A stretch of DNA of 64,000 bases, from assembly GCA_032622095.1 (NCBI GenBank), contig CP136069.1, positions 200,543,239 to 200,607,238 on the forward strand, written 5' to 3'. Shown piece after piece: positions 34,815-47,674 of the stretch. The position numbers and the translations under genes were made by a program. Position 1 is the first letter of the stretch. Each line of letters opens with the position of its first letter. The notes under the pieces were generated by a model that did no database searches, was not told where the DNA came from, and saw only the letters and a program-made list of their open reading frames with translations. The stretch comes from Siphonodentalium dalli. Lineage: Eukaryota > Mollusca > Scaphopoda > Gadilida > Siphonodentaliidae.

Positions 34815-35206
34815 CCCTTTACCCAACAGAACGGCCCTGTGCCAATGCATTCTCTTATATATGCGAGTCGACCATAGGTCGCCTCGCATATATAAGAGAA
34901 TGCATTGGCTTAACGCATTAAAAATTATAAAATTGTTAAAGAATGTAAGAAAAAATTGTAGAAAGTGTTAAAAAAAGATTTTTTTTAGGCCAATGCATTC
35001 TCTTATATATGCGAGGCGACCTATGGTCGACTCGCATATATAAGAGAATGCATTGGCACAGGGCATAACTGTAACTATCACAATGTGGTCAAGGAGCCGG
35101 TTCCAATGATATCCATATTTGTATGGTTCTATTGAGACAGACCGAAGATATTTTAGGCTGTTGAAGCTTTATTTGGCCGGTTTTGGCCGTTTTGTTGGGT
35201 AAAGGG
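34815..35206 (+). mobile_element. TTAA-flanked MITE, full length (392 bp)
   Basis: TTAA flanks lie at 34811-34814 and 35207-35210. It is nearly identical to the 33202 copy, which suggests recent activity. Confidence 0.92.
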
Positions 35207-35554
35207 TTAAACTGTGACTTAAAATTCTAAAACCTTGTCAACCCTACTATGTCGGTATTTCGTATGTGATTTTGTTGAGAATACTGAGGCAAATATATGG
35301 ACCAAGTTGTGTCAAGGTCGAACCCGGTAGGGGTTTAAAAAGGCACACATTTTTTTCCCGATAATCACCAAACTCAGGATATAAAGTCCTTGTGAGCATC
35401 TGATTACAAATATGCTAACGGCTCTCCAATCTTGTGCATTGAATTTTTGGTATATTGTCGCCATTATTGCTTCAAATCGAATTATTTAGTTTGGGCCCAG
35501 TTTTACACTTGGATCAGAATATAATATATCGACACATACACCCCTGGTCAAGTG

Positions 35555-35671
35555 GTCCTGCTAACTTGCTATGATGTTGGTGTGTCCTGCTGAATGTCTA
35601 TGATGGTGGTGGGTCCTGCTAACTTGCTATGATGTTGGTGTGTCCTGCTGAATTTCTATAATGGTGGTGGG
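35555..35671. repeat. 58-bp direct repeat, two units
   Basis: GTCCTGCTAACTTGCTATGA begins at 35555 and at 35613. From 35672 to 36290 the sequence is AT-rich, with a repeat fragment at 36150-36230 (CATCTCTCATCCGATCGTCA). Confidence 0.85.
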
Positions 35672-36415
35672 GCAAACTGATGCTGTTTACACAACTACCG
35701 TTTTTTTTTTCTAAAGTCATTTTCGCGGTGTTTGGTTGAATCAAAGAAAAGCCAGTGGACAATCATTAATCAACCGATGCTTTTAAATATTTCAACAATG
35801 GCTGCAATGGTACTTGCAAAACAACATAAATAGTCATTTTGATTATGGTCGGTTTAGAACAACCAACACAGTCTTTGTTATATTATTTTATATCCATTAT
35901 ATTTTTGAATGTTTTATACACATAATAGCTTTTCCTGATTCGTTCAAATTTGTAAACCATTGCGAAAATGACAACTTCAGATAAATTAATGGTACTTTTT
36001 TAGCTTAACTTGAAGTAAAATTTGAGCTATTGCCATGGGTTGGCATCCGAGGTCCGTCGTAGATGCTTCCACCGTCTCCGATGAGAGTAGCAATCTTGAG
36101 ACCATGGAGGACTCTTGTGCGTCCGTCTGTCAACAGTTACTGTTAGCAAACCCTACAGGTCACATCTCTCATCCGATCGTCACCAAATTTCATTAAGAGC
36201 TTCGGGGTGACCCCTTTGACCCCTCGTCGTGATATGGCTTTGTTGCTAAAACGACGTTAAACCCCAATCAATCAACTTTGATGGGAGCCATCAATTTTTA
36301 TGTTTACCCATACCATATTATGGTAAACATAGTGTTAACGTCCGGATTGACCACTCGTCATTCGTCCGTCCATCTGTCTGTCTGTCCATAGACACTTTAC
36401 GCATAATGCGATAAC

Positions 36416-37491
36416 CAGTGTTCGCGCTGGACCGAACAAAACTTTAGCCAAAAGTTTAGCCAAATGAAAATTTTATTAGCCAAATGAAATTTTTTTTAGC
36501 CAAATGTTTTTTGGCCAAATTAAAAAAAACTTTGGCCAAATTAAATCATCGTTTTCTGGTCGGTTCACAATTAATGACTAAAACGTAAAATCTAACAGAC
36601 ACAGGTAAAATACACAATAATTTAAATAATTTTGATGAACTAGAAGTATTTTTATAGATAACATTTATTAAAAATTTATTAATCTTTATGTGAAAGAGTT
36701 ATTTGGGGGGGGGGGGGGGTAACCCGGGATTGTCCTTAATGTCATTATTTTTTAGTTGTCAAATTACAATCTGTCATAAAAGCATGTATATTATTTTGAC
36801 TGTATCGGTATTGACGACAAATAGGCACAAACTATATGTCGTGATTCAGATTTGGCTGATTAATCTATTGTCTTACACTTGGTGCTCATAAACCTCGACC
36901 GTCATAAATACAATGTCATCATAAACATGCATTGTGCAGGCGCGCCGTGAGTGACCAGACAGACAATGGGCTGAATGGGGGATTAGGGGATTAAATGTAA
37001 AAATTAATAATGACTTTTTGCTGCTTCGTGCAGAGTGACGTAATCTTTCTCCAGATTAAAACAGCCTGTTACGAACAAATTGCTTATATACCGGCGTCAA
37101 TGCACTTTACAAAACATTGCTTTCTTCACATTGTCATAATTCAACCATGGTCGGTTTAATGTCCATGCGTCTTTGAATGTCCGTCTTGTGAAAACTAAAG
37201 ATGATTGCATATCACTTTGTGATCGCTTGGTTGATAGAGTTGTCGATCGGGTTTCCCTTTGTACGATATTTCATAAGTATGAAAATAATGAAATACTTTC
37301 GTCACCTAACTTCGTCTTGAATGTCGATCTATTGAGCGCTTTTATTAATTAGCTTTCTGGTTCCATGATTTCAGTCTCCATTTGGGTTCAAAAAAAGTTT
37401 AGCCAAAAGTTTAGCCAAATGAAATTTTTATTAGCCAAATTCGAAAAAGATTAGCCATTGGCTAATTTGGCTACCGACAGCGCGAACACTG
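36416..37491. mobile_element. hAT-type nonautonomous element with 8-bp target duplication
   Basis: The ends CAGTGTTCGCGCTG and CAGCGCGAACACTG are flanked by perfect GCGATAAC duplications (36408-36415 and 37492-37499). Next to each end lie arrays of TTAGCCAAATG. The 1,076-bp interior is AT-rich without transposase and has a G-run at about 36704. Removing it joins ATGCGATAAC to TGAAACATTTTCTATCTG, a host repeat that continues to 37690. Confidence 0.85.
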
Positions 37492-37699
37492 GCGATAACT
37501 GAAACATTTTCTATCTGATCGGAACCAATTTTTTTTTTTTATGGAGTTATGGCCCTTTTTCAACTTAGAATTCACGGATGCTACGATAACTAAAAAAAAC
37601 ATCTATCTGATCGGAACCAAATTTGGTATGTGAGTTTCTCAGCCCAGATCGAGTTCGAATATGCGTTTGATACGATTTATTTTAAAGGAGTTATGACCC

Positions 37700-39855
37700 T
37701 TTTTTGAAAAACAATTTGAAGGAAAAAAAAAATTGATTTTTTTTTTAGATTGAACTACTTGCTTAATTTAACCCCCCCCAAAAAAAATTATTCATTTTTT
37801 TTTAAACTTTTATAATAATAAAAACAAAATTAAATAATAAAGACAAAATTGTCATTGACACTACATTTGTTTTATTTTTATACCATTAATTAGGTGTGAT
37901 GTCCTGTTTTGAAAATATGAAGATTTTATTGCAATTGTAATATAATGATAACAATAAATTACCATGTGAACATCCAATGTCCAGAGTATATGAGAGTACA
38001 TTTTATAGATGGTGTCATTCCAAGTGAAATCTTGTTATTAATTGAGTGATGACATATGGTACAGAGCTGTGGGGTTTGGTTAGATGAAGTCAAAGATAAA
38101 CAACAATTGTGGCTGGCTAATTGTTTATCTTATCTGTCAAATTTGATTATTTGATTAATGGCAGCATGAGTGTCTTGTTTCTCCTATTCTTGAAATTTCA
38201 TTACAGGATGTGATAAGGGACCCCTCACCTATATAAGTGTCTTCTATGTTCCATTGATCTGCTTAGAAATTTATTAACCCTTTCCATGCTTCCCATAGAC
38301 ACATGCTATAATGTACATGGACTCTTCCTCATATTTCTTATCTATGGTTATCTTTGCACACTATTCACTTCTATCAATTTTAATATTGACTGATTAATTG
38401 ATTTTTGATAAATATATTAACCCTTCAGACACATGCATTCAATTTGAAATTAAAATAATGACTGATAGCCAATATGATTTATCTATGCAATGGGTAACAG
38501 GCAGATAAATCTACATGACTATTGCAGGTGATGCCTTGTTTTGAAAATCAAGATGGTTGATGTTTTTAATATTTCTGGGAACCTTATTTTCCCTTTTGTT
38601 CATATTGTTATGGTTGATTGAATTTTAGGGGCCACAGAAAGCTTAGAAGATTAACATTGAAGATTGAGGGCTACTTACTTTCTTTTATATGAACTATGGT
38701 AATCTTTTTTTGATTTAGGGGTCATACGGACCAGCATCCTCATCATAATGTCTGTATACCATTATATAGATAACACTTTTGTATTGTATAAACAACATAT
38801 ATTTTTGAAAACATACACCCCTGTTATGAAACACTGAATCTTGCATGTACCTGACAATATAAGCATTCTTATTTAGTACACATGTCAGATCTGATCTTAT
38901 CTGTCCATTTTTGATAAACAAATAACAACTGGGGAGAATGGGGGGGGGATAAATTAAAGTACAAATTAAATATGAGATGGAATCCCATACATGTATGTTG
39001 TTTTAAGCAGTCTGGCTTGTCAACAAATTATAATTTATCTTTAGAAGTGAATGAATTTTGAATATCTGGCAAGTCAAAAGTGGCAGAGATAGGGATTTAT
39101 CACTTTTGCTTCCAATGAGTTAACTTAAACTCATAAACATATCCTCCGAAATCACTAAACCGTTGGATCTCAAGTGAGAGGTCCTTGGGTGAATAGGGAC
39201 ATAGTTGTGAGATTTAAAATTACTCCTCCCCCACCCCAAATACTTTAACCCCTTCTTAAGACAAATTATTTGAGCTTTTGATTTCAAGTTGGGTACTGTA
39301 AAATGGATTCCTGTGATCATATCTTAGACAAATTATCAGTTATAGCTAATCGCTATCGCCAAGGTATGGGTTAAATTTTTAAATAGAAATCCTTGCTCAA
39401 TTAAAAAAAAAATGAAAACATATTTTTTTCATTTTTAACCTTTGAAAACAAAATTAGATTGAACTCCTTCTCAATTTAAAAAAAAAAATTTAAAAAAAAA
39501 ATTGAATATTATATTTAAAAAAAATATAATTAAATTAAGATTTAATGTTTCTCAATTAAATATTTATTTCTAAAACGTTATGAAACTTACAGTTATGAAA
39601 TCTTTAATGAAATCACTGAGACTCGTTAAACTTTCTCTTTCCTGCACCCCCCCCCAACATGGACCAGACCCCCTCCCCTGCCCCAACATACTTCTCCCAC
39701 CAAGAGGTGAAGTTAATGATATTAGCTCTGGCCAGCTAGCCTACACATGTCATTAATTGAGATTTAATCTCAATGCTGGAGTCTGGAATATAAACAATCA
39801 CATGGCACTGATGTGTTTGTGTTGTCATTAAAATCAAAATTGCTCCCCACTGATG
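37700..39855. other. Intergenic AT-rich region, no feature recognised
   Basis: It has many A/T homopolymers, no repeats of note, no plausible splice-bounded exon and no conserved frame. Confidence 0.5.
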
Positions 39856-41942
39856 AGGCCTAACAAAAAAATACGTTTGTTTCCGCTAACGAGCTGAAAA
39901 AAATTAGGGTAGGTAGGTAGGCTTAACTTCTTTTTTTTTGGTTAATTTTTTTTTTCTTCAGTATCTTTAAAAATAACTGTATAATACTTGTCAATAACCC
40001 AAACTATGCACTTCTAGGCCCCAATCATGTTAACCCAGATGACAGAGAAACTATATACTATTGGAGTGACTGTCTTGTACCGATCTCTTAATGATGGCTT
40101 CAGAACACCACCTTCTCCTCCACATTCAGTGAAGGATCTACATGTACATGTAGGTATTTTTTTAGGACACCTGTTTTTGGGCAACGATATGCCAAAGGCA
40201 TACTAGTAACCTCAAGGCCTGAGCGGAGGAAGGTTTGAGGGGTGAACCCCCCCCCCCCCCCCCCCCCCCCTGCTGATGGTGGGGGTTCTCACCCTGGAAA
40301 ATTTGTGAAAATCCATTGCATTTAGAGCTAATCTAGGGCAGAGTCAGTATTTTGAATTTTACTGAGAGGTCAATTTGATCAAGTTTCTCAAACATAACTT
40401 TGGAAATTTTGTATACCCCTTTTTAAAAAAAAGGGGAGGTATACTGTTTTGCACCTGTCCGTCCGTGCATCCGTGCATACGTCTATCCGATGTCTGTTCA
40501 TGTCATAACTTGAACAGTAGTACTCGGATCTCAATGAAATTAGGTATGGATGTTCACTACTATGAGGACATTAAATAGAGGGTTCCATCGTTTTGTTCGG
40601 ATTTTCCATTCTAGAGTGTTTCATCTTTGTTTATCTGGAAATGTTGGCATTTTGGTCTGTCTGGGGTCTGTTCATGTCGTAACTTCAACAGTTGTGCTGG
40701 GATCTCAATGAAAATTGGTATGGATGTTCACTGCTATGAGGACATTAAAAAGAGAGTTCCATCGTTTTGTTCGAAATTTCCATTCTAGACTTATACACCT
40801 TTGTTTATCTGGAAATATTGGCTTTATGGTCCGTCTGGTGTCTGTTCATGTCGTAACTTCAACAGTTGTGCTGGGATCTCAATTAAATTTGGTACGGATG
40901 TTTACTACTATGAGGACATTCAATAGAGGGTTCCATTGTTCTGTTCCGCTTTTCCATTCTAGAGTTATTCATCTTTGTTTTTCTGGAAATGTTGGCTGTT
41001 TGGTCCATCCGACGTCTGTTCTGAGGTCATAACTTGAACAGTAATGCTCAGATCTCAATGTAATTTTGTATGGATGTTCACCACTATGAGGGCATTTAAT
41101 GGCACATTCAACTGTTTTGTTTTGGTTTTTTGTTTTATAGTTATTCATCTTTGTTTACATGAAAATGCTGATTTTTTGGGTCCATCTGTCTGAGTATAGC
41201 AATCATAAGTTATAGATATGCCCACATCAGGTGGTATGCGCTAAGAGAGTATGCACCGGACGACATTCGATCTCTTGTTTTATATGTATGGATTGGAAAT
41301 GCTTATAAGATATTGTCAGATATCTTTTGGTTCAATGGACTATGATTATCCTGCTTGAAATGAGACTTACCATTTTCACTCTAATTCATATAATAGGCTA
41401 TTTTATAAAATTCAAGTGAGACACATACATACTACATGTACTACAGAAACAATGTCTATTAAGTTAGTAATTACTATTTATTTCTATGTTAATTTTTCAT
41501 TTGGTATTATGATATCCCACCTGATAACCAGGTTTATTTGATCAAATTGTTAATGTTCCTGTACTGTATTTGATTGAAATACTGAAGGCTGAATGATAAC
41601 AAACCTGAACTCAAACTATTTTGAAATTTTCACAGATGAAAGCTAGATAAAGCCAAACATACTTTACAGTACGGTATGATTCCAACTGTTAAACTTAAAT
41701 CTTTTTGTAAACTTAAATTTCTTATGGCAATATATATAAATATATTAATGTTTTGCATCTTGTTATGATATGAATTGGGACCTAAATTAAAAAAAACAAA
41801 AAAACAATTTAAATAAAATGTTTTTTTGTTTTTTTCTGGTCCGATTTTTTTTTTGTTGCAATGGCAATAAAAAGTTTAGGGTCGGGGGTTTAAAATAGGG
41901 TCGGCCGGGTTAGCGGAAACAAACGTCTTTTTTTTTAGGCCT
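39856..41942. mobile_element. TIR element with AGGCCTAA ends, 2.1 kb
   Basis: The left end AGGCCTAACAAAAAAATACG TTTGTTTCCGCTAAC is inverted at the right end (GTTAGCGGAAACAAACGTC, T-run, AGGCCT). It encloses a C-run (about 40249-40270) and an internal array at 40420-41272. No transposase is seen. Assignment of the two ends to one element is inference from their symmetry. Confidence 0.55.
40420..41272. repeat. Array of about 176-bp units
   Basis: It starts with a palindromic head (CCCCTTTTTAAAAAAAAGGGG). Units begin CTGTTCATGTCGTAACTTCA at about 40491, 40669, 40842 and 41018, each with GGTATGGATGTTCACTACTA and TTCCATTCTAGAG. Confidence 0.8.
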
Positions 41943-42053
41943 GAACTCATTATACCATGATTTTGGAAAGAAAAATGAGTGGTACACTGGATTGAATTTG
42001 TCTGTTGGGGTTTCCTTCTGTCCGTCCATCTATCAGGTGTCATGTCCACAGCA

Positions 42054-42620
42054 ATTGTCGTCTTCTCCAGATCCATAAGACCGACTGGGTTCAAAGCTGG
42101 TGTGGATATTTCCTCGGTGACTCATATTCAGATTTGTTCAAATGAGGTCACCAGGCCAAATAGGTGTGAAGCTTAACTCTTTCCCTCCATATTAATTCTT
42201 AAAACGACTTCTACTCAAGAACCACCAGGCCTATTTAGCTTCTATTTGGTATGGAGTTTTTTTTGGTGCCTGGGATTCAGATTTGGGGCCGAGCCAGGAA
42301 CATACCTGTTTTCCTCCATAGTAATCCTTAAATCATTTTCTCCAGAACTTCAAGACTGAATGGGGTCATATTTGGTGGGGATAATAGCTAGGTGACTGGG
42401 ATTCAGATTTGTTCAAATGGGGTAACCAAGTCAAATATGGGCGGGGCCTGGAACATAACCCTTTCCCACCATAGCAATTCTGAAAACAACTTCTCAAGAT
42501 CCATTAGGCCGATTTAGCTTATATTTGGTATGGAGGTTCCTTGTGACTGGGATTCAAATTGGGTCAATTATGGGTGGAGCCAGGGTCACAAATCTTTTCC
42601 GCGACAGTAATTCTTAAAAC
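42054..42620. repeat. Array of about 145-bp units
   Basis: Units share CTTCTC.AGA.CCA.AAG, a GACTGGGATTCAGATTTG block and TAATTCTTAAAACGACTTCT at roughly 145-bp spacing, four units. They are diverged and noncoding. Confidence 0.65.
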
Positions 42621-42716
42621 AACTTCTCATGACCATTGATCATAAGAGGTTGTGACAAGATCTTACTGTTGTAGTCTTCAGAATCCCAGTCTTTGCAGTC
42701 AGGTGAGCCACTCCAC

Positions 42717-43267
42717 CACGGGGGGAGAACTGCGACGTGAGGATCGGTGGCATTCCGATAAAGAGACGGTGGAATTCCGATAAACGAGACGGTTCGCTTT
42801 CGGCGACAAACGAGATTTTCTTCGTGTTTGGGCATTCAAACGGAATTGCCGTGACAAATCAGGTTTCATATCATCATATCGTTATTTAAGTTACTAATAT
42901 CCATCAAAATCTAGACGCTACAGTGACTAAATCCAAGAGAATAGCCATTTAACAGTCACGCGACGGTTCGTTTTCCGATAAAAGACACGCGAAGGTTCGT
43001 TTTTATCGGAAAACGAACCGTCGCGTGACTTTTAAATGGCGATTCTATTGGTTTTACTCACTGTAGCGTCTAGATTTTGATGGATATTAGTAACTAAAAT
43101 AACTATATGATGATATGAAACATGATTTGTCACGGTAATTCCGTTTGAATGCCCAAACAGGAAGAAAATCTCGATTGTCGCCGAAAGCGAACCGTCTCGT
43201 TTATCGGATTTCCACCGTCTCTTTATCGGAATGCCACCGATCCTCACGTCGCAGTTCTCCCCCCGTG
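42717..43267. mobile_element. 551-bp foldback element with 5-bp target duplication
   Basis: The arms (about 270 bp each) are inverted copies from CACGGGGGGAGAACTGCGAC to the centre near 42990 (CGGAAAACGAACCGTCGCGT). TCCAC flanks both sides (42712-42716 and 43268-43272). The whole element folds as one hairpin. Confidence 0.85.
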
Positions 43268-43307
43268 TCCACGGTCATTGACTATCTTGTTCCGACATTC
43301 GATAAAA

Positions 43308-43900
43308 AAATGGCCGCCGTCATGAATTTCACATTTGAATCCATCGGCATACCCAACAGCCCGCATTTATTGGAGAATTGTTTTGAAATTTTACAGGCAC
43401 GTTTATAATCGCATCTAGATGGGAGTTGTAGAATTTGAACAATTTTCGACGAAAAACATGGCCGCCGACAGCTATCTTGGATTTTACTCTTTGCATGACT
43501 AATTCCTTTGACACACCATACAAACCACATCCCTCATCCGATCATCACCAAACTTCATATGGATCTTCGGGGTTATCTCTAGATGGGAAATTACCGTTAT
43601 TGTATTAAAAATCATGGGGACTATCTTGTATTTTACTCTTCGCTGTATGACTATATAAGTCTTTCAGCACACCATATACAGGCCACCTCGCTTGTCCGAT
43701 CATCACCAAAATGCATATGGATATTCGGGTTGACCTCTAGATGGGAGCCGTAATTTTTCCACCGAAATGCGTTTAAGAAGTTGGCCGCCAGCAGCCATCT
43801 TGGATTTTAAATTTGAATCCACCGGCACACCATGCAGCCCATATTTACTGGTGAATTGTTTTGAAAATATGCAGGCATATTTAGAATCACCTATGGATCG
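43308..43900. repeat. Array of about 145-165-bp units with ATGGCCGCC motif
   Basis: Four units start near 43308, 43452, 43610 and 43775. Each includes CATCTTGGATTTT-like sequence and a CCGATCATCACCAAA block. Single units occur at 34190 and 36150. Confidence 0.7.
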
Positions 43901-43922
43901 TTCAATTGACTCAACACATGAA

Positions 43923-43939
43923 CCCCCCCCCCCCCCCCC
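43923..43939. repeat. C-run
   Basis: This homopolymer C tract is similar to those at 3384-3400 and about 40249-40270. Confidence 0.85.
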
Positions 43940-44352
43940 ATTTTTCCAAGTTGAGCTACAGCGTCATTGACACTTTAATTTCTTGAGAGCATCATGGTGC
44001 CCTTTCTACTAGTACCATATCAGTTTAGCGGGACCCACCAACGTCATTGCAAATTTTTTTCGGTTAATGGGTGAGCGGTATACCTGCGCATACGGGAACT
44101 ATGTAGTGTGACAAATGACAAAAATTGGTTTGTCGAACAGACTATCACCTTGGGAGACATGACAGGTAAAACAATTAATAGGTGATGACCGCTGCTGGTC
44201 ATTGACTACAGGTAAAACAATTAATGGGTGATGACCGCAGCTGGCCGTCGACTAACGAGGGCACTGCACACACTGAACCTTAACACATCACATTGTTCAC
44301 CTCGGGCGACCTTGCTGGACGAATAGACTACCGATGAGACAGTCTTGACAGC

Positions 44353-44586
44353 CAAGGTTAGATATAAAACAATATATAATCGGTGTTCACAGTCAATAGG
44401 GCAATGTTAGACATAAAACAATAATATAACCGGGTTAACGATAGTTCAGACAATATACTACAAGGTTAGATATAAAACAATATATAATCGGTGTTCACAG
44501 TCAATAGGGCAATGTTAGACATAAAACAATAATATAACCGGGTTAACGATAGTTCAGACAATATACTACAAGGTTAGATATAAAAC
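44353..44586. repeat. 108-bp tandem repeat, 2.2 units
   Basis: CAAGGTTAGATATAAAACA starts at 44353, 44461 and 44569, exactly 108 bp apart. Copies are nearly identical. Confidence 0.95.
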
Positions 44587-44670
44587 ATTATTATCACTTT
44601 ATAGGGCGTTCTCTAGGCCATTAGCACTGTTATACCGGGCGTTCGAAATGACGTAACACTCGGCATTTTT

Positions 44671-44724
44671 GCGGGCCGCGGGCCGATATTGGATCGTGCT
44701 TTTCAATAACGGCCCGCGGCCCGC
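44671..44724. repeat. Very GC-rich perfect-stem hairpin
   Basis: GCGGGCCGCGGGCC at 44671-44684 pairs with GGCCCGCGGCCCGC at 44711-44724, and the inner ATATTG/CAATA extends the stem. It stands out in this AT-rich window. Confidence 0.85.
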
Positions 44725-45210
44725 AGAAAATATGCGCAGCAGAATTAGGCCTACCTCCCTTCTCAATTTGCGCTTGCGTTTTAGGCAAATCGCTAACGAA
44801 AAATGGGAACAGATTATCACTAATTTACTCATGTTTTCCACTAATTTACAGTCGGATAATTCCTGTTTTTCGAAGGATTATTACCCAAAGGTTAGTCTGT
44901 TGGTTTACATAGTTATTTTGATATGCCAATGTCTCAATTTTCGCAAATCTTCCTCAATACTTGGTTGATTTATCTGACACCTACATGTATATTCGATGCA
45001 ATAAAATCTTAATATTCTGTTGTGATTTGAAAATCAAAGTTGAAAGATTTATTGAATTGAAGAAAAAAAGTTTTTATTATTATCCCCCTCTTCCCCACCC
45101 CACAAAAAGGCCCATATATTGGACTTGAATTGAAATAAACAATGTCATGAAGTCATTAACGGCCCAGTGAAATGTTATGAAGTCATTAACGACCCTGTGA
45201 TAATAATAGT

Positions 45211-45386
45211 AATAACATGATTTTCAAGGGCGTTATGATTCAGTACCGGCCCTCCCGGAAAGATTAACAGCCCTCGGGCTATTAGCAGCCCTCGACTTCG
45301 TCTCGGGCCGCTAATAGGCCCTCGGGCTGTTAATCATTCCTGTCGGGCCGTTACTGAACCATAACACCCTTGAAAATCATGTTATT
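45211..45386. mobile_element. Foldback element
   Basis: AATAACATGATTTTCAAGGG and the inner CGTTATG, CAGTA.CGGCC and GATTAACAGCCCTCGGGC segments are inverted on the right arm. The stem is about 80 bp with a small GC-rich loop near 45300. Confidence 0.75.
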
Positions 45387-46254
45387 GCTTCAATATATAA
45401 TCGTGGTTCACCCGATGTTAGGATTGTATTACAAAACGAGTACCCGGATTTACTCGAAGGTTTATTATTATATTGACAATATAAAGGAGATATTCAAAAA
45501 TAATAATAAAAAAATTGTAAAGAACGTTTCATTTTAAAAAGCGTGTTTTAACGAAGGAACTGACTTTTAAGAGCATATCCAAACATCTCCAAAGCCCACC
45601 AATCGAACATATGTGAATTTGACTTATGTACGACCAGATTTGACCACTTGTGGTGTTGTAAATTGTTAAAGATAAATCCGTTATTTAGTAGAAAGTACAT
45701 TATATATCACTTAGTTTCAAATACATATAACATCGCGTGGCACCAATCGCTATTTAATCGTGAACCCCGATTAAGTATCTTTCGATATTCAATCGCGTGC
45801 GTATACCATGTGCTCGGAATAGATTAACATGAATCGCTCTTTATTCTTCCATGCTGAAGAAAAGTCGGGACCCATGTTGTGTCTAAATCACGTGACTTGA
45901 ATAAATCATGTGACTCGAATAAACCATTATGTGCCATCTAATGTCCGATGAGTATTAAACGTATATATATATATGTATCCTGATGTATCGTCCTATTTCG
46001 GATTAGAGTCACGATGAGTATTAAACGTATGTACCATCCTATTTGTGACTTATATGGTTTTGGTATTGTCCTATCTTTTTATCACCGGGATGCAAAATTT
46101 TAAAATCATAATATTAACCTTCAAACCGCCAAAAGACTTTAATATATATGCCGATATTTGACAAAAACATAAACGCTCTCTATAATATGCGGTATTTTGC
46201 CTTTTCGTGCACCGGACAAACACACATTACTTGCATGATAAGAAGTGATTTTTT
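45387..46254. other. Intergenic, no gene seen
   Basis: AT-rich sequence with a short direct repeat (ATGAGTATTAAACGTAT at 45948 and 46014). Nothing else is recognised. Confidence 0.5.
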
Positions 46255-46258
46255 TTAA

Positions 46259-46595
46259 CCCTTTACCCAACAAACCGGCCAAATAAAGCTTCAACAGACT
46301 AAAATATCTTCGGTCTGTCTCAATAGAACCATACAAATATGGATATCATTGGAACCGGCTCCTTGACCACATTGTGATAGTTATAGTTATGCCCTGTGCC
46401 AATGCATTCTCTTACATATGCGAGTCGACCATAGGTCGCCTCGCATATATAAGAGAATGCATTGGCCTAAAAAAAATCTTTTTTTAACACTTTTTACCAT
46501 TTTTTCTTACATTCTTTAACAATTTTATAATTTTTAATGTGTTAAGCCAATGCATTCTCTTATATTCTCACAGGGCCCTTCTGTTGGGTAAAGGG
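46259..46595 (-). mobile_element. TTAA-flanked MITE, reverse orientation, truncated hairpin
   Basis: TTAA flanks lie at 46255-46258 and 46596-46599. In this orientation the GGCCGG tail comes first. One core hairpin is complete (46399-46465) and the other is reduced to about 23 bp next to CAGGGCCCTTCTG. Confidence 0.88.
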
Positions 46596-46983
46596 TTAAA
46601 TCGACACCAGTCCTGGTCAGAAAAAAAAACTCCCTCCAACGATCTTGAATCGCATTGGTCGCATTTCTCATCTCAAACCTCTATGTTTAACCCGCACTTT
46701 GACAGCTAAATCCGTGGTTTAAACCCGGGACCACATGGGGTAAGTGAGACGTTCATCGCCATCGGTTTAAACCAGGTCCAGCCAGACCAAGTTCATGCTA
46801 TATAGTGTCTCTATACCACCAAGCTGAACAATCTTACTTGCCTAATACGAACAACCTCGCTCTATAGAGTGAAAATCGATCGTTATACGATAACGAGAAT
46901 ATTTTGTATTTTTATTGGAGATTTATAAACAAGAAGCGATAACGCATGTAAAGTGTGTGGGGATAATGTTTAGTAAATTACTA

Positions 46984-47360
46984 TAATGAGGTTCCCAATT
47001 AGATGGTTAATTTAGTTACGCCGCACACATGAAGCGGGCTAGCATCGCCTTATTCTACTTAGGCCTCATTTTCTCTGGACAATATTTGTATTATCAAATT
47101 AACAAGTTTGTTTGTTTCTTTACAGACTTCTTCACCAAGATTCTTTTTATTTTATTTTTTTTAGTTTAGTTTCTCTTCTCTATATCCCCAAATTGGCATA
47201 TTATATACACATTGCATAATCGCGATACCCAAAGTGTGCAATTCAGAATATTCACCAACTAGCTGGGAATGTAAATCTGAGTATATATCTCAAATAGCAG
47301 ATGAGGCCTAAGCAGAATGAGATCCACATAGCGTGGATTTGGTGACGCTACCCTACTTGT
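46984..47360. mobile_element. Diverged GAGGTCCCCAGAGGG-family element
   Basis: Two diverged hairpin remnants (46984-47072 and 47305-47360) flank an AT-rich spacer that matches, inverted, the flank at 32310-32445. Confidence 0.55.
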
Positions 47361-47674
47361 TCGGTGGAATTTATGTTAGATTGATTATAACAAATTATTA
47401 TAAAAAACACTTAACTTATATTATATAGCCTGAAATTTTCAACGGTGTTGCTGTTTCGAGACATGACAATTTTGCTCATAATTGGGGAGTTTGTCGGTTC
47501 TATTGATAAAAAGCGCGTAGGTTAATTACTAGGTAACACCACTAAACTATATGCTAGCAGAAGTTAGATCCAGTTGTATTATACCATTCAGATAGATACA
47601 GTGGAAACACATTATGAAATTAAGAGCACACATCTGGTAAATCGTGAGTTGGTTCATTCGTGTCATGTTGTAGC

